The position numbers and the translations under genes are program-made. From Croceicoccus pelagius (GTDB taxonomy: Bacteria; Pseudomonadota; Alphaproteobacteria; Sphingomonadales; Sphingomonadaceae), in the NCBI RefSeq assembly GCF_001661915.1, contig NZ_LYWY01000009.1:1-64000 (forward strand): a stretch of 64,000 bases of DNA. Direction: 5' to 3'. The notes beneath the pieces were generated by a model that ran no database searches, had not been told where the DNA came from, and saw only the letters and a program-made list of their open reading frames with translations. Below, piece by piece: positions 62,033-64,000 of this stretch (position 1 is the first letter of the stretch; each line of letters begins with the position of its first letter).

Positions 62033-62863
62033 GTGCTTGTTGTCGGTGGCGGCCCTGCCGGACTGGAAGCGGCGCGTGTCGCAGCGCTACGCGGGCACAA
62101 AGTCACACTTGCCGAAGCCAGCTCGGTGCTTGGCGGAACGCTGCGCGCTGCCGCAAAGGCACCCACGCGCCATGGCATGATCGATATCGCTACCTGGCTT
62201 GAATCGGAAGTTTTCCGGCTTGGGGTCGACGTACAGCTGTCGACTTACATGGACGAAGAAGACGTGATCGAAAGCGGTGCCGAATCGGTCATCGTGGCAA
62301 CCGGCTCATTCCCGCGCATGGACGGCATACAGCACTCTCACCCCGGCCAACCGATACGCAATTTCGAACGCAAGAACGTGATCTCCTCTTTCGACCTGTT
62401 CATGCAGCCGCCCGCAAATCTCGGGAAGACGGCGGTCGTGATCGACGATGTCGGCCATTATGAAGGTATCGCCGCGAGCGAACACCTGATCAACGCGGGT
62501 CTGTCCGTCACCTACGTTACGCGCCTCCGCATGTTCGCGCCGCAGGCGCAAGGCCCGCTGATGGTGGAACCGTTCCTCACCCGCATGCGCGGAAAGCCGT
62601 TCGAATATCTTATCCGCCACCGCGCGGTGGAATTCACCGAAGATGAAGTGTTGATCAGCCCGACCCACTTCACCGATGACGCCGATCTACGACGCTTGCC
62701 GGCCGACACCATCGTTTTCGTATCGGCCAACGCACCGAACCGCGAACTCTTTACTGCACTCAGCGACCGTAACACCGATGTACGTGTTGTCGGCGATGCC
62801 AATTCACCCCGCTTCCTGCAGTCGGCAATCCGCGAAGGCCATTTGGCCGGCGCGTCGATCTGA
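62033..62863 (+). pseudogene. Amputated NADH:flavin oxidoreductase (old yellow enzyme, FadH-like), C-terminal half
   Basis: 276-residue ORF that starts directly at the second dinucleotide-binding half of a FadH-like enzyme: VLVVGGGPAGLEAARVAALRG (FAD/NADPH Rossmann motif) through VGDANSPRFLQSAIREGHLA. Full enzymes have about 650-680 residues, with an FMN TIM barrel and a 4Fe-4S Cys cluster in front; none of that is present. Only about ten more homologous codons (RPAAEQKK) lie upstream before the macB-permease stop. GTG 62033 has no ribosome site. It is either a deletion relic or a truncated protein kept by coupling. Confidence 0.7.
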
Positions 62864-62874
62864 GGACCTGGCGG

Positions 62875-63648
62875 ATGGGACTACTGGACGGAAAAGTTGC
62901 CGTCGTGCTCGGCGCATCGGCGCCGGGCGGATCTGGCGCGGCGATAGCCCGGCGTTTTGCGGCTGAAGGTGCACGGTTGCTCGTTGGCGCGCGCAGCGAA
63001 GGTCCCTTGCATGACCTGGCACGCGAAACTGGTGGCCTGGCAATGCGTTGCGACGTTGGCAACCAGGACGACGTCGCTGCCTTCATCGCACGGGCAGTCG
63101 ATGCCTATGGCCGGCTCGACGTGGGGATAAATGCTGCAGGGCTGCCGATGGGCGGCACGATTGCGGATTCGTCCGTCGAAGATGCGCGCGCCGCGATGGA
63201 GGTAAACTATTTCGGCTGCCTGCACTTCATCAGGTACAGCGCCCAGGCGATCGTCCTGTTTTCCTCTCTAGCGGCAGCACAGCCCATGGAATTTGTCTAT
63301 TCCTACGGCTGCGCCAAGGCCGCAACAGACGCGCTCGTCCGGTACGCCGCTGCGGAATACGGGCCCAAGGGCATCAAGGTCAATTCGATCCAGCCCGGTC
63401 CAATCCGGAGCGACATGGCCTCGGGCCTATGGGAAGTTGCGGGGATGGAAGATGCCTATGCGCGAGAGATACCTCTGCGCCGCATCGGTGAGCCGGACGA
63501 CTACGCCGATGCAGCACTATGGCTGGCGGGCCCGTCCTTCGTAAGCGGGCTCAACCTTCCGGTGAGTGGCGGCAACCAGTTGACGAGGATGCCCTATCTT
63601 TCCGAACGCCCCGATATGACAGGCAACGACCCGACCAACGCGTCCTGA
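62875..63648 (+). CDS. Short-chain dehydrogenase/reductase
   Basis: 257-residue SDR: N-terminal cofactor motif GASAPGGSGAAIARRFAAEG (a GxxxGxG variant), NAAG motif as INAAGLPMGG, catalytic YxxxK as YSYGCAKAATDALV with Ser in LFSSLAAAQ, and PGPIRSDMASG. Between CLHFIRYSAQ and AIVLFSS, a few residues normally seen in this region appear to be missing, though the frame is kept. Twelve bp follow the upstream ORF; the SDR likely acts on hydroxyl/keto groups of a cyclic or aromatic catabolite, by analogy with the FadH-like neighbour. Confidence 0.85.
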   Translation: MGLLDGKVAVVLGASAPGGSGAAIARRFAAEGARLLVGARSEGPLHDLARETGGLAMRCDVGNQDDVAAFIARAVDAYGRLDVGINAAGLPMGGTIADSSVEDARAAMEVNYFGCLHFIRYSAQAIVLFSSLAAAQPMEFVYSYGCAKAATDALVRYAAAEYGPKGIKVNSIQPGPIRSDMASGLWEVAGMEDAYAREIPLRRIGEPDDYADAALWLAGPSFVSGLNLPVSGGNQLTRMPYLSERPDMTGNDPTNAS

Positions 63649-63671
63649 CGATCTCCAAGAAGGAAATTACA

Positions 63672-64000
63672 ATGAGTATTGGAAAGGACATCCTGTCACT
63701 GGCGAACAAGCGCGTCCTCGTTGTCGGCGGATCGAGCGGCATCGGCAATGGCATTGCACAGTTGTTCCGGGCCCAAGGTGCCCAAGTTCGTGTATGGGGC
63801 ACACGCGACGCCGCTGACGACTACGCGAACGAAGATGGCTCCGACCTGACGGGCCTGGAATACGAGCAGGTCGACGTATCGGACGCAGCTGCAGTCGAGG
63901 CCGCAGGAGACTTTCCTGATGGGCTCGATATCCTCGTGCTGGCGCAAGGCGCGGTCGTCTATCGCCGCAAAGAGTATGAGATCGAGACTTTCCGTAGAGT
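63672..64000 (+). CDS. Short-chain dehydrogenase/reductase, partial
   Basis: First 109 codons of a second SDR: VLVVGGSSGIGNGIAQLFRAQG (TGxxxGIG cofactor motif), YEQVDVSDAAAV, and LDILVLAQGAVVYRRKEYEI (NAG-like motif as LAQGA). The gene runs off the window's end. Ribosome site AGGAAA before ATG 63672. Confidence 0.88.
   Translation, partial: MSIGKDILSLANKRVLVVGGSSGIGNGIAQLFRAQGAQVRVWGTRDAADDYANEDGSDLTGLEYEQVDVSDAAAVEAAGDFPDGLDILVLAQGAVVYRRKEYEIETFRR

Overview
This window looks like chromosome from an alphaproteobacterium of the Sphingomonadales, most likely Erythrobacteraceae. Supporting signs are the high GC, a GcrA cell-cycle regulator, the alphaproteobacterial ATPase inhibitor zeta subunit, a carotenoid hydroxylase (CrtZ), a polyproline-linker OmpA, and the rpmH-rnpA-yidD-yidC-engB gene order. 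The family assignment is inference; no rRNA is present.

Layout. 1-4059 is the right end of an integrated element: an IS5-family insertion sequence sits inside a partner ORF of a tyrosine recombinase, and the element itself interrupts comM (4060-4938). 5151-8681 is rpmH-rnpA-yidD-yidC-engB. 8939-20275 is a mixed core region with a DUF4349 lipoprotein, a TauE/SafE permease, a GST, an orphan ParA, a subtilisin-like protease, a membrane-anchored LuxR-type regulator, thrS, a decayed alcohol dehydrogenase and OmpA. 20809-25232 holds tRNA-Ser(CGA), hspQ, an ABC-2 permease, gcrA and small membrane proteins. 25304-39423 is the translation/RNA block pnp, rpsO, truB, rbfA, infB, ylxR, nusA, rimP, interrupted by an M50 protease, an AbgT transporter, tdk, an RcnB-like protein and a DUF1697 gene. 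39587-43660 is an enlarged phage-shock (Psp) locus. 43701-50459 holds sufE, crtZ, leuC, leuD, the zeta subunit, bolA, grxD and a NUDIX gene. 50555-54001 is isocitrate lyase with a divergent ScfR/RamB-like regulator. 53998-61999 holds a Bcr/CflA exporter, dinB, a nitroreductase and a complete tripartite MacAB-type efflux operon. 62033-64000 begins a catabolic-looking stretch: an amputated old-yellow-enzyme gene followed by two SDR genes.

The most interesting signals are: (1) a 23-residue leader ORF with 12 threonines directly upstream of thrS, followed by mutually exclusive RNA pairings and a terminator-like hairpin, which reads as ribosome-mediated attenuation of threonyl-tRNA synthetase; (2) a Psp operon under a textbook sigma-54 promoter with three 19-20 bp phased upstream repeats, encoding PspA, PspB, PspC and four extra small membrane proteins that share one coiled-coil signature; (3) a comM-integrated element with an ATGA-coupled recombinase pair.

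All functional calls come from reading the sequence and from general family knowledge; no database search was run. Start sites were chosen from ribosome-binding sites, overlaps and family N-termini.
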